From NCBI GenBank assembly GCA_964568975.1, contig CAZMSO010000010.1:1-64000 (forward strand): a stretch of DNA of 64,000 nt, given 5' to 3'. The DNA is from CAZADA01 sp964568975. GTDB lineage: Bacteria > Pseudomonadota > Alphaproteobacteria > Caulobacterales > Maricaulaceae. Shown here piece by piece: positions 26,655 to 34,212 of the stretch (the first letter of the stretch is position 1; each line of letters opens with the position of its first letter). The notes below the pieces were generated by a model that had not been told where the DNA came from, searched no databases, and saw nothing but the letters and a program-made list of their open reading frames with translations. Position numbers and translations under genes: made by a program.

Positions 26655-26812
26655 GTGGGGGATGCGCGTCCGTCGGAGTGGGCTGCGGGGGGTCTCCCCA
26701 CGGCTCTTCGGAGGGATGCACGGCCCGTGGCGACGCGCGCGTCGCTGGGGCGGCGGTCGTGTCGCACGCTGCGATGCGGGCCGATTGGGACCACGAAACG
26801 GAGGTGGAACAT

Positions 26813-26968
26813 ATGAATGATCGTGACAACCCGGCCGGGACGTTGACCGGCCTGACGCGTGAAGAGGCGAAGGAATTCCACAGCCTCTTTGTGGCGAGCA
26901 CGGGGGCCTTCGTCGGGCTCACCTTGGTCGCTCACACGCTGATCTGGCTGTGGCGTCCCTGGTTCTAA
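26813..26968 (+). CDS. pufB: Light-harvesting complex 1 beta subunit
   Basis: The 51-residue LH1 beta polypeptide has the N-terminal LTREEAKEFHSLF motif, a single helix, and bacteriochlorophyll-binding His41 in LVAHTLIWLWRPWF; His23 is the second conserved His. The ATG follows CGGAGG. It is the first gene of pufBALM. Confidence 0.97.
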   Translation: MNDRDNPAGTLTGLTREEAKEFHSLFVASTGAFVGLTLVAHTLIWLWRPWF

Positions 26969-26998
26969 GAACCGTAAAGTCAAAAGGAGACAGAATTT

Positions 26999-27154
26999 AT
27001 GTGGAAGATTTGGCTCATCTTTGATCCGCGCCGTGCGCTGATCGCAGTTCTCACCTTCGCGTTCGCGATGGTGATGCTGAACCACTTCATCCAGCTCAGC
27101 ACGCCGCGTTATGGCAGCTGGCTGAATGAGCCGGTCGCAAGCGCCGGCGAGTAA
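26999..27154 (+). CDS. pufA: Light-harvesting complex 1 alpha subunit
   Basis: The 51-residue LH1 alpha polypeptide begins MWKIWLIFDPRRALI, the family start, with one membrane helix (about residues 12-33) and the bacteriochlorophyll ligand His29 in MLNHFIQLST. The ATG follows AAAGGAGA. It lies 30 bp after pufB. Confidence 0.97.
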   Translation: MWKIWLIFDPRRALIAVLTFAFAMVMLNHFIQLSTPRYGSWLNEPVASAGE

Positions 27155-27171
27155 ACGCATGCCTCAGTGAC

Positions 27172-27202
27172 GGCGGCCGGGGCGTCGGCGCTTCCGGCCG
27201 CC
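27172..27202 (+). promoter_or_regulatory. Intercistronic hairpin pufA-pufL
   Basis: GGCGGCCGG and CCGGCCGCC form a perfect 9-bp stem around a 13-base loop, 17 bp after the pufA stop. In R. capsulatus hairpins at the same place protect the pufBA message from 3' decay and give more LH1 than reaction centre. The same role is likely here. Confidence 0.75.
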
Positions 27203-27269
27203 CCGACCGTTGCTGCGCCTGTGACGGGCGCGCATCTGGCCCACTATCAATCGCGCGGAGGCGCCCGCT

Positions 27270-28100
27270 ATGGCCCTGTTAAGTTTTGAAAGAAAGTACC
27301 GCGTGCGCGGCGGAACGCTGATTGGCGGCGACCTGTTCGATTTCTGGGTCGGTCCGTTCTATGTCGGCTTTTTCGGCGTGACGTCGCTGTTCTTCTCCGT
27401 GCTTGGAACGCTGCTGATCATTTACGGCGCGAGCCAAGGCGACACGTGGAACCCTTGGAAAATCGATATTCAGCCGCCGGACATCAGTTACGGCTTAAGC
27501 GCGGCGCCGCCCCTGGAAGGCGGTTTGTGGCAAGTCATCACCATTTGCGCGATCGGGGCCTTTGTGTCTTGGGCCCTGCGGCAAGTGGAGATTTCCCGCA
27601 AGCTGGGCATGGGGCTGCATGTCCCCGTCGCGTTCGGCTTCGCCATCTTGGCGTATGTCACGCTGCAAGTGATCCGGCCGGTGTGGATGGGCGCATGGGG
27701 TCACGCGTTCCCTTACGGCATTTTCAGTCATCTCGATTGGGTGTCGAACACGGGGTATGCGTATCTGAACTTCCTCTACAACCCAGCGCACATGATCGCG
27801 GTGACGTTCTTCTTCACCACGACCTTAGCCCTTTCGCTGCACGGCTCGCTGGTGTTGTCGGCGACCAATCCGGGCAAAGGCGAGAAAGTCAAAACGCCCG
27901 AGCATGAAGACACCTTCTTCCGCGACATCCTCGGCTATTCCGTCGGGACGCTCGGGATTCACCGCTTAGGGTTGTTGCTCGCGCTCAACGCCGGCTTCTG
28001 GGCGGCGATCTGCATTGTGATCAGCGGCACGCTTTGGGACCGCACCTGGCCGGAGTGGTGGGAACAGTACTGGCTGAACTTGCCGTTCTGGACGCAGTAG
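27270..28100 (+). CDS. pufL: Photosynthetic reaction centre L subunit
   Basis: The 276-residue five-helix membrane protein binds the special pair, accessory bacteriochlorophyll, bacteriopheophytin and QA/QB with PufM. Ligand His residues are seen in GIFSHLDW, YNPAHM, SLHGSLVL and GIHRLGLL (the last two near the iron and QB). Length is normal. It begins 115 bp after pufA. Confidence 0.98.
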   Translation: MALLSFERKYRVRGGTLIGGDLFDFWVGPFYVGFFGVTSLFFSVLGTLLIIYGASQGDTWNPWKIDIQPPDISYGLSAAPPLEGGLWQVITICAIGAFVSWALRQVEISRKLGMGLHVPVAFGFAILAYVTLQVIRPVWMGAWGHAFPYGIFSHLDWVSNTGYAYLNFLYNPAHMIAVTFFFTTTLALSLHGSLVLSATNPGKGEKVKTPEHEDTFFRDILGYSVGTLGIHRLGLLLALNAGFWAAICIVISGTLWDRTWPEWWEQYWLNLPFWTQ

Positions 28101-28112
28101 GAGGACACGACC

Positions 28113-29039
28113 ATGGCTGCTTATCAGAACATTTTCACCCAAGTCCAAATCCGCGGTCCGGTGGAGACCGGCGTCGCTTTGCCGCGCGGGGAGGTGCCGC
28201 GGGCCGGCCAAGGCGGGTTCTCCGGCTTGCTCGGCAAAATCGGCAACGCGCAGTTGGGTCCGATTTATCTGGGCTTTTATGGCACGGCGTCGCTGCTGTT
28301 CGGCTTGATCGCGTTTGAGATCATCGGCCTCAATATGTGGGCCTCTGTCGACTGGGACCCGGTCCAGTTTTTCCGCCAATTGGCGTGGCTGTCGCTGGAT
28401 CCGCCAGGGCCAGAATGGGGCTTCACTCCGTTTGTGCCGCTGAATGAGGGCGGTTGGTTCATCGTCGCGGGCTTCTTCTTTACTGCGTCGGTGTTTTTGT
28501 GGTGGTGGCGGACTTATAGCCGCGCCAAAGCCCTGGGCATGGGCACCCATGTCGCATGGGCGTTCGCGTCCGCGATCTGGCTGTTCTTGGTGCTGGGCTT
28601 CATTCGGCCCGCGCTTTTGGGCAGCTGGAGCGAGGCGGTGCCTTACGGGATCATGTCGCATCTGGAGTGGACGCAGAACTTCTCCATCGGCGTGGGCAAT
28701 TTGTTCTACAATCCCTTCCACGCTCTTTCCATCGTGTTCTTGTTCGGCTCCGTGTTGTTGTTCGCCATGCATGGCGCGACGATCCTGGCGGTGAGCCGGT
28801 TCGGCGGCGATCGCGAAATTGATCAGATCGTCGACCGCGGCACGGCCTCAGAACGCGCAGCGCTGTTCTGGCGGTGGACGATGGGCTTCAACGCAACCAT
28901 GGAGTCCATCCACCGCTGGGCGTGGTGGTTTGCGTTCCTGACCACGCTGACCGGCGGCATCGGCATCCTGCTCAGCGGGACCGTTGTTGAGAACTGGTAT
29001 GTGTGGGGCATTGAGCACAACATCGTGCCCGGCAGCTAA
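28113..29039 (+). CDS. pufM: Photosynthetic reaction centre M subunit
   Basis: The 308-residue partner of PufL has ligand His residues in IMSHLEWTQNF, YNPFHALS, AMHGATIL and SIHRWAWWFA. It ends WGIEHNIVPGS with no extension. It is the last gene of the operon: a strong terminator follows at once, so no pufC (tetrahaem cytochrome) or pufX is cotranscribed. Confidence 0.98.
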   Translation: MAAYQNIFTQVQIRGPVETGVALPRGEVPRAGQGGFSGLLGKIGNAQLGPIYLGFYGTASLLFGLIAFEIIGLNMWASVDWDPVQFFRQLAWLSLDPPGPEWGFTPFVPLNEGGWFIVAGFFFTASVFLWWWRTYSRAKALGMGTHVAWAFASAIWLFLVLGFIRPALLGSWSEAVPYGIMSHLEWTQNFSIGVGNLFYNPFHALSIVFLFGSVLLFAMHGATILAVSRFGGDREIDQIVDRGTASERAALFWRWTMGFNATMESIHRWAWWFAFLTTLTGGIGILLSGTVVENWYVWGIEHNIVPGS

Positions 29040-29065
29040 GATCGGGCGATCAACACGACGTGCAC

Positions 29066-29098
29066 GCCCCCGGGGTCTATCCCCGGGGGCTTTTGTTT
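29066..29098 (+). terminator. Rho-independent terminator of the puf operon
   Basis: GCCCCCGGGG, loop TCTAT, CCCCGGGGGC, then TTTTGTTT. The 10-bp perfect GC stem and T-run are 27 bp after pufM and 5 bp before the stop of convergent idi. Confidence 0.95.
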
Positions 29099-29102
29099 GA
29101 GC

Positions 29103-29654
29103 TCACGGCATGGACGAGGCGTCGCGCGCCATGGGCGGCAAGCCGAGGTCAGCCCACCGGTGGAGATAAATCCGAAACCACGGCGCGAACCGATCCGGCG
29201 CGGCAACCGCCTCCGCGGCTAAGTCCGCCGGGGCGGCCCAGCGCACGGCCGCGACTTCCTCGCGATCCGGTTGAGCCGTCAACGCAGCGCGATCAGCCCG
29301 GCCCATGAAGATGGTCACGCGCTCGTGCTCGCGCAGGCCGCCGCCCACATCCGCCTCGTAATCAATCGTGGCCCCAGGCGTCAGCGCCGCCTCAAAACCC
29401 AGCTCTTCGCGCACGCGGCGATGGGCGCTTGCGGCGAGGCTTTCGCCCCAATGGGGGTGGGTGCAGCACGTGTTCGCCCATTGGAGGGGGCAATGGTATT
29501 TCGACGCCGCCCGTTGCTGGATCAGCAGCGCATCGCCGTCGAACACAAACACTGACACCGCGAGGTGCAGTGCGCCGCGGCGATGGGCCTCAAGCTTTTC
29601 GATGGGGTAGAGGCCGCCATCGGCCGCCACGCCCGGGATCATGATGGCGCTCAT
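29103..29654 (-). CDS. idi: Isopentenyl-diphosphate delta-isomerase (type I)
   Basis: The 183-residue Nudix-fold isomerase interconverts IPP and DMAPP, feeding GGPP synthesis. The active-site Cys is in WANTCCTHPHWGE, and the Nudix-like metal motif is RREELG-like (RRVREELGFEA). The ATG at 29654 is closely followed by MIPGVAADGGLYPIEKLEAHRR; a later ATG at position 5 is also possible. It lies between the puf operon and hemA, a common position in purple bacteria. Confidence 0.94.
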   Translation of the reverse strand: MSAIMIPGVAADGGLYPIEKLEAHRRGALHLAVSVFVFDGDALLIQQRAASKYHCPLQWANTCCTHPHWGESLAASAHRRVREELGFEAALTPGATIDYEADVGGGLREHERVTIFMGRADRAALTAQPDREEVAAVRWAAPADLAAEAVAAPDRFAPWFRIYLHRWADLGLPPMARDASSMP

Positions 29655-30018
29655 GGCGGCATACCATCACGTCCGCGGAGCGAGGTCACGGGGCGCGCGC
29701 CCCAGATCAGCGNNNNNNNNNNNNNNNNNNNNNNNNNNNNNNNNNNNNNNNNNNNNNNNNNNNNNNNNNNNNNNNNNNNNNNNNNNNNNNNNNNNNNNNN
29801 NNNNNNNNNNNNGGCATACCATCACGTCCGCGGAGCGAGGTCACGGGGCGCGCGCCCCAGATCAGCGGCCCAGATCAGCGCCCCAGATCAGCGTCCGAGA
29901 TCAGCGGCCAGTATCCCGCGATCTGCACCGACGACCGACTTCCAACCGTGGTGCGGAGGGCTTGGCGACGCTGCGCCGCGCCGCCCGCGCCAGTCTGGGG
30001 TTCTGTCAGCCGGCGGGG
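29655..30018. other. Intergenic region with assembly gap and false 55-bp duplication
   Basis: No gene is seen. The N-run 29713-29812 is bordered by two identical 55-bp segments (29658-29712 and 29813-29867). This is the mark of two contigs that overlap by one k-mer and were joined by a scaffolder with 100 N. The real distance between idi and hemA is probably 155 bp shorter. A 13-bp minisatellite follows the right copy. Confidence 0.85.
29856..29907. repeat. 13-bp minisatellite between idi and hemA
   Basis: Four tandem units of cccagatcagcgg with point changes at the ends (29856-29868, 29869-29881, 29882-29894, 29895-29907). It probably caused the assembly break next to it. Confidence 0.9.
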
Positions 30019-31233
30019 TTACGCCACCGCCCGCGCCAAAGCGCACTGGGACCAAATCTCCGACAGCGCCGTGATCAGCCGGTCAATGTCGTCATCGGTG
30101 TGGACGGGCGAGGGCGTGATCCGCAGCCGCTCCGTCCCGCGTGGGACAGTGGGGTAATTGATCGGCTGGACGTAAATACCGTGCAGGTCCATCAGCCAAT
30201 CGCTGATCCATTTGCACTTTACGGGATCGCCGACCATCACCGGCACAATGTGGCTCGGGTTCTCGATGTACGGAATGCCGATGGCTTTCAGCTTGGCGCG
30301 GACCTTTTGGACATTGCGATGCTTGGCTGCGCGCTCCATTTCGCTGGTTTTTAGGTGCTGGATGCTCGCGCGCGCGCCGGCCGCGACCGCCGGCGGCAGC
30401 GCGGTGGTGAAAATGAAGCCGGACGCGAAGCTGCGCACGAAATCACACAGCGCCGTTGACGCCGCGATGTAGCCGCCCATCACGCCATAGGCTTTGCCCA
30501 ACGTGCCTTCGATGACCGTCAGCCGGTCCATCTGGCCGTCGCGCTCAGCGATGCCGCCGCCGCGCGGGCCGTAAAGGCCGACGGCGTGCACCTCGTCGAG
30601 ATACGTCATAGCGCCATGGGCCTCCGCGACGTCGCAAATCTCGGCGATGGGCGCGATGTCGCCGTCCATGGAATAGACGGATTCAAAGGCGACGAGCTTC
30701 GGACGGCCGGGCTCGATCTCGCCCAACAGCTGGTCGAGATGCTCCACATCATTGTGGCGCCAGATCTTCTTCTCCGCCCGGCTGTGGCGGATGCCCTCAA
30801 TCATGGAGGCGTGGTTCAACCCGTCCGACAACACCACGCAGTCCGGCAAACGCGCGGCGAGCGTGGTCAGCGACGCCCAGTTGGACACATAGCCGGAGGT
30901 GAAGATCAACGCGGATTCCTTGCCGTGGAGGTCGGCCAGTTCTTGCTCAAGCAACACGTGATAATGGTTGGTGCCGGAGATGTTGCGGGTCCCGCCCGCC
31001 CCGGCGCCGCACTCGTCGATCGCTTGGTGCATCGCCGCCAGCACCTTTGGGTGTTGGCCCATGCCGAGATAATCGTTGGAGCACCAGACTGTGACCTCGC
31101 TCGGTCCGCCGTCATGATGGCGCGTGGCGCGCGGGAATTGGCCGGCGTGACGCTTAATGTCCGCAAACACGCGGTAGCGGCCTTCATGCCTCAGGCAGTC
31201 CAATTCGCCCTGAAAAAAGCTCTCATAGTCCAT
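30019..31233 (-). CDS. hemA: 5-aminolevulinate synthase
   Basis: The 404-residue PLP enzyme condenses glycine and succinyl-CoA to 5-aminolevulinate (C4 pathway), the entry to tetrapyrroles. Seen are VWCSNDYLGMGQHP, GTRNISGTNHYH, DEVHAVGLYGPRG and the PLP lysine in EGTLGKAYGVMGG. The ATG at 31233 (MDYESFFQGELDCLRHEGRYRVF) is the family start; the open frame continues into puhE without support. It is the last gene of the leftward bch-puh-hemA operon. Confidence 0.96.
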   Translation of the reverse strand: MDYESFFQGELDCLRHEGRYRVFADIKRHAGQFPRATRHHDGGPSEVTVWCSNDYLGMGQHPKVLAAMHQAIDECGAGAGGTRNISGTNHYHVLLEQELADLHGKESALIFTSGYVSNWASLTTLAARLPDCVVLSDGLNHASMIEGIRHSRAEKKIWRHNDVEHLDQLLGEIEPGRPKLVAFESVYSMDGDIAPIAEICDVAEAHGAMTYLDEVHAVGLYGPRGGGIAERDGQMDRLTVIEGTLGKAYGVMGGYIAASTALCDFVRSFASGFIFTTALPPAVAAGARASIQHLKTSEMERAAKHRNVQKVRAKLKAIGIPYIENPSHIVPVMVGDPVKCKWISDWLMDLHGIYVQPINYPTVPRGTERLRITPSPVHTDDDIDRLITALSEIWSQCALARAVA

Positions 31234-31303
31234 CACCGCCTCCCAGTCTTTTTGTGTCGGCTTCGCTCGCCGCGGCAGGCCGAAGCCGGTGCGCGCCGCG
31301 CAT

Positions 31304-32131
31304 TCATGGGTCCAGATCCTGTGGTCGCGTCCGGCGACGCCGGACGCTTGCGGGCGCCAACGCCGGCGCGCGCGGCGCGCCGTTGGCCAAAAAACCCCAC
31401 AGCGCCTCCTCGCGCCACGGCGCGACGAGAAACACATGTTCCAAGGTTGCAAGGCCAGCCATCGCGCCCAGCAGCGTCCACCCGACATGGGTGAAGGCGT
31501 CTGCGCCCTCACGCCAGGCGACCGTAAACGCCATCAGCGTCACGCCTGCGGCCAAAATGGCTGAGGCCGGAAACAGCGCGTTCGTCGAGGCTGGGCCGAA
31601 ATAACTCTTCAGATAGGACAGCCGCGTCGGCATGAAGTCGTCTGTGAAGTTCGACACGCCCAGATAAAGATTGACCTTCGTGCTCAACCGCATGATCCAC
31701 AAGAGCGCGAACGTCGCCGCCGCGATGGTGTTGGCCGCGTTCCAGGTCAGCGCCACAAGGGCCGCCGCCGTCGCCAAAATCGCGACCTCATGCAGGATCA
31801 GCGTTTCTGTGGCCGCCACAAAGCGCCGCCATCCCCGAAGACCATGGGGGCATGGCGTGCGCCGCGGGCCCGTGATGTAGCCGAACAGAAAGCTCGCTTC
31901 GTGCCAGGCCCACAACACCACCCCCGCGGTAAAGGCGATGTAGGCCGCCGTCGGCGTGCGGACTTCCGCCACAGCCATGGCCGCCCACACGGCCATGCCC
32001 GCGGCCGCCGTCAGCGCGAGGAAGGCCGCGCGTCGGCCCAGCGGGCCGAGGCGGCCGGCGACCAACACCACGCCAGTGCCGAACCACCACACAAACAACG
32101 CAGCGGCGATGGGGATGATGACAGCGAGCAT
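31304..32131 (-). CDS. puhE: Photosynthetic complex assembly protein PuhE (DUF3623)
   Basis: The 275-residue membrane protein with seven predicted helices affects reaction-centre and bacteriochlorophyll assembly in Rhodobacter. WHEASFLFGYITGPRR and VNLYLGVSNFTDDFMPTRLSYLKSYF are the conserved signatures. It sits between acsF and hemA as in other phototrophs. The C-terminal 25 residues are Arg/Pro-rich and variable. Confidence 0.93.
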   Translation of the reverse strand: MLAVIIPIAAALFVWWFGTGVVLVAGRLGPLGRRAAFLALTAAAGMAVWAAMAVAEVRTPTAAYIAFTAGVVLWAWHEASFLFGYITGPRRTPCPHGLRGWRRFVAATETLILHEVAILATAAALVALTWNAANTIAAATFALLWIMRLSTKVNLYLGVSNFTDDFMPTRLSYLKSYFGPASTNALFPASAILAAGVTLMAFTVAWREGADAFTHVGWTLLGAMAGLATLEHVFLVAPWREEALWGFLANGAPRAPALAPASVRRRRTRPQDLDP

Positions 32132-32160
32132 CCGGGTGAGATCCTTCCGATCGTCGCGGC

Positions 32161-33246
32161 TTACCAGGCCGGGCTTAGGCGCACGGAGTCCGCCGGCGCT
32201 GTGTTCGGCGTGGTCGGGAGCAAGAAGATCCGCCCGAGCGTCGCAGCCGCTGTGAGGGCGTAGCCCACTTGCTGCACCCGCCCGATGACGCCGCCGCGCG
32301 CTTTCGCGGCATCAAGCTTGCGCGACACCGCCAACAACCGATCCATGTTTTTGCGGAACTTCGGATTGTCGAGATCCAGCGTCAGCGGGAACACTTGTTT
32401 CATGATTTCCGTCGTCGTGCGGAAGACTTGGAAATCATACGCGGTCGGATCGAGCCCAAGCGCTTTGTGGAAGACGGGCCGGTTGTGGTCGCGGATGTAC
32501 ATGGTCGCAAAGACCGACAGGATGAAGAACCGCACCCACAGCTTGTTCAAGCCGCGCAGCATATGCGGGTTGGCGTGCATTAAGAGCGCAAACGCTTCGC
32601 CATGGCGGAACTCGTCATTGCACCATTCTTTGAACCATTTGAAAATCGGGTGGAACCGCAGCTCCGGGCGCCGCTCCAATTGGCGATAAATGGTGATGTA
32701 GCGGGCGTAGCCGATTTTCTCCGACAGATAGACAGCGTAGAAAATAAACTTCGGATTGAAGTACGTATACTTCTTCGTGCGCGTCAGAAAACCCATGTCG
32801 ACGCCAATACCAAAGTCTTTCAGGCTGTCATTAATGAATCCCGCATGGCGCGCTTCGTCTCGGCTCATGCACCGGAACAAGTCCTTCATGTCGGGGTTTT
32901 CGGTGTGCTTGACAATCTCCTTGTAAAGCACGCAGCCGGAAAACTCCGCGGTGAGCGAGCTCACAAGGAAGTCGATGAACTCCTTGCGCAAATCATCGGG
33001 CAAGGTGCGCAGGGCGTTATCGAATTCATCCGTGCGCTTGAAATGCCCTTTGTTTGGATCGCTCTTCAATTCGGCGATAAGCTCGTCCCACTCCCGGCGC
33101 ACGGGCGTGACGTCCATCTTGTCCATCGCCTTGAAGTCCGTGGTGTAAAAACGCGGGCTGAGGATGGTGTCCTCGGTCGCGGCCTGGGTGGTGGCGTTGG
33201 GTGCGGGGGGATGCGCCTCAGCGGCGACGGACGTGGCGGTGGTCAT
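32161..33246 (-). CDS. acsF: Mg-protoporphyrin IX monomethyl ester oxidative cyclase, aerobic
   Basis: The 361-residue diiron oxygenase forms the isocyclic ring E using O2. The metal-ligand motifs DEARH and DEFRH are present, along with SLTAEFSGCVLYKEI. No radical-SAM bchE is found in the window, so bacteriochlorophyll synthesis here appears to need oxygen at this step unless bchE is elsewhere. Start ATG overlaps the upstream ORF stop (ATGA). Confidence 0.97.
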   Translation of the reverse strand: MTTATSVAAEAHPPAPNATTQAATEDTILSPRFYTTDFKAMDKMDVTPVRREWDELIAELKSDPNKGHFKRTDEFDNALRTLPDDLRKEFIDFLVSSLTAEFSGCVLYKEIVKHTENPDMKDLFRCMSRDEARHAGFINDSLKDFGIGVDMGFLTRTKKYTYFNPKFIFYAVYLSEKIGYARYITIYRQLERRPELRFHPIFKWFKEWCNDEFRHGEAFALLMHANPHMLRGLNKLWVRFFILSVFATMYIRDHNRPVFHKALGLDPTAYDFQVFRTTTEIMKQVFPLTLDLDNPKFRKNMDRLLAVSRKLDAAKARGGVIGRVQQVGYALTAAATLGRIFLLPTTPNTAPADSVRLSPAW

Positions 33247-33608
33247 AATCCTCTCCCAATCAGGCGTGCAGGGGGGCGGCCGGACAAGGTCTCGCCGCTG
33301 AAGCTGACTTCATAGAGTTCGCTGAGCTCAAGATGGGCGGTGAACCGGGTCCACAGGCGCTCAAGCCATGTGGCGCGGATGACGTCGGCGGTGCGGCGCA
33401 GGCTTACGCTTTCCCCAAACGCCACGCGGATCGGCGCGCCGTGGACGCGCACCCGGTCGCCGGGGCCAATGGGGATATCGCCGTCCAGACGCACATGGGC
33501 GTGCAGGCTGTCGGGGCTTTGCTCGACATCAATGGTGCAGCCGATGGTGAAGCGGCGCGCGGCGGGAGCCGCGGCCTGGGCCGGGGAGGTGGGGGCGAGC
33601 GTGGTCAT
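33243..33608 (-). CDS. Conserved-position hypothetical protein between puhC and acsF
   Basis: The 121-residue soluble protein has an Ala/Pro-rich N-terminus followed by beta-rich sequence (CTIDVEQSPDSLHAHVRLDGDIPIGPGDRVRVHG) and the end ELYEVSFSGETL. It is coupled by four-base overlaps to both puhC upstream and acsF downstream. Small proteins at this position are known from other photosynthesis clusters but I know of no assigned function. A link to the cyclase or to puh assembly is inferred from coupling only. Confidence 0.8.
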   Translation of the reverse strand: MTTLAPTSPAQAAAPAARRFTIGCTIDVEQSPDSLHAHVRLDGDIPIGPGDRVRVHGAPIRVAFGESVSLRRTADVIRATWLERLWTRFTAHLELSELYEVSFSGETLSGRPPARLIGRGL

Positions 33609-34189
33609 GACGCCTCCTGCTCTGCCGCGTGGGGCGCGGTCGCGGCTTGGGCGACATCGTCGACGCCGGCGGTCTCAGCCGGCGGCGCGTCCGCTGCGGG
33701 ATCGGCCTCGAACAGGGCTGCAAACACCGCCAGGCTGTCGACGCCGAAGGCGCGCAGCTCGATCCGCTTGCCGGAATGGGGATCCTCCAGCCAGATCAAG
33801 CCATTGGCGAAGCGCGTGAGCACGAGGGGGTCGGCGAGGCGGGCCGCGTCTGCGCCGCCGTCGCGCGCGAGATGCACCCGCCGCGCGTGGTCAAGGGTTT
33901 GGGCGACGCCGCGCACCAGCGCTGTGGTGTTGTCATTGAGCACCGCGAGCACGGCGTCGGTCTCGCCCTCGCGCACGACAATCGCGCCGTCCTCACGGTC
34001 TATGAACCGCACCGCCAGCGTCGCCTCCGCGGCCGCGGTCGCGCTGGGCGCAGAAACAGGCTTCATGCCGGACAAACGCGCGCCGGCCACAATGATCAAG
34101 GCGAAGACGACGACGCCGGCGGCGCTCGCCAGCGCCCATCGCGGCGCACCGGCGGAGCTGTGTGAGTGGTCGTGCGTGTGATCAGACAT
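33605..34189 (-). CDS. puhC: Photosynthetic complex assembly protein PuhC
   Basis: The 194-residue product has a His-rich cytoplasmic start (MSDHTHDHSH), one transmembrane helix (about residues 15-34) and a periplasmic domain with LAVRFIDREDGAIVV and NGLIWLEDPHSGKRIELRAFG, matching PuhC, which promotes reaction-centre and LH1 assembly. GAGGAG precedes the ATG. It is coupled to the next ORF by ATGA. Confidence 0.92.
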   Translation of the reverse strand: MSDHTHDHSHSSAGAPRWALASAAGVVVFALIIVAGARLSGMKPVSAPSATAAAEATLAVRFIDREDGAIVVREGETDAVLAVLNDNTTALVRGVAQTLDHARRVHLARDGGADAARLADPLVLTRFANGLIWLEDPHSGKRIELRAFGVDSLAVFAALFEADPAADAPPAETAGVDDVAQAATAPHAAEQEAS

Positions 34190-34212
34190 GGCGATCCCTC
34201 CTCAACCAAGCG

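Noticed and set aside
26655..26812. Possible pufQ before pufB
   Set aside because: No membrane-helix ORF with a start is found; the frame into pufB here encodes only Gly/Ala/His-rich sequence without hydrophobic core.
29856..29907. Repeat array considered as CRISPR
   Set aside because: Units are 13 bp and directly adjacent with no unique spacers, and no cas gene is present; it is a minisatellite. The same holds for the arrays at 1614 and 9948.
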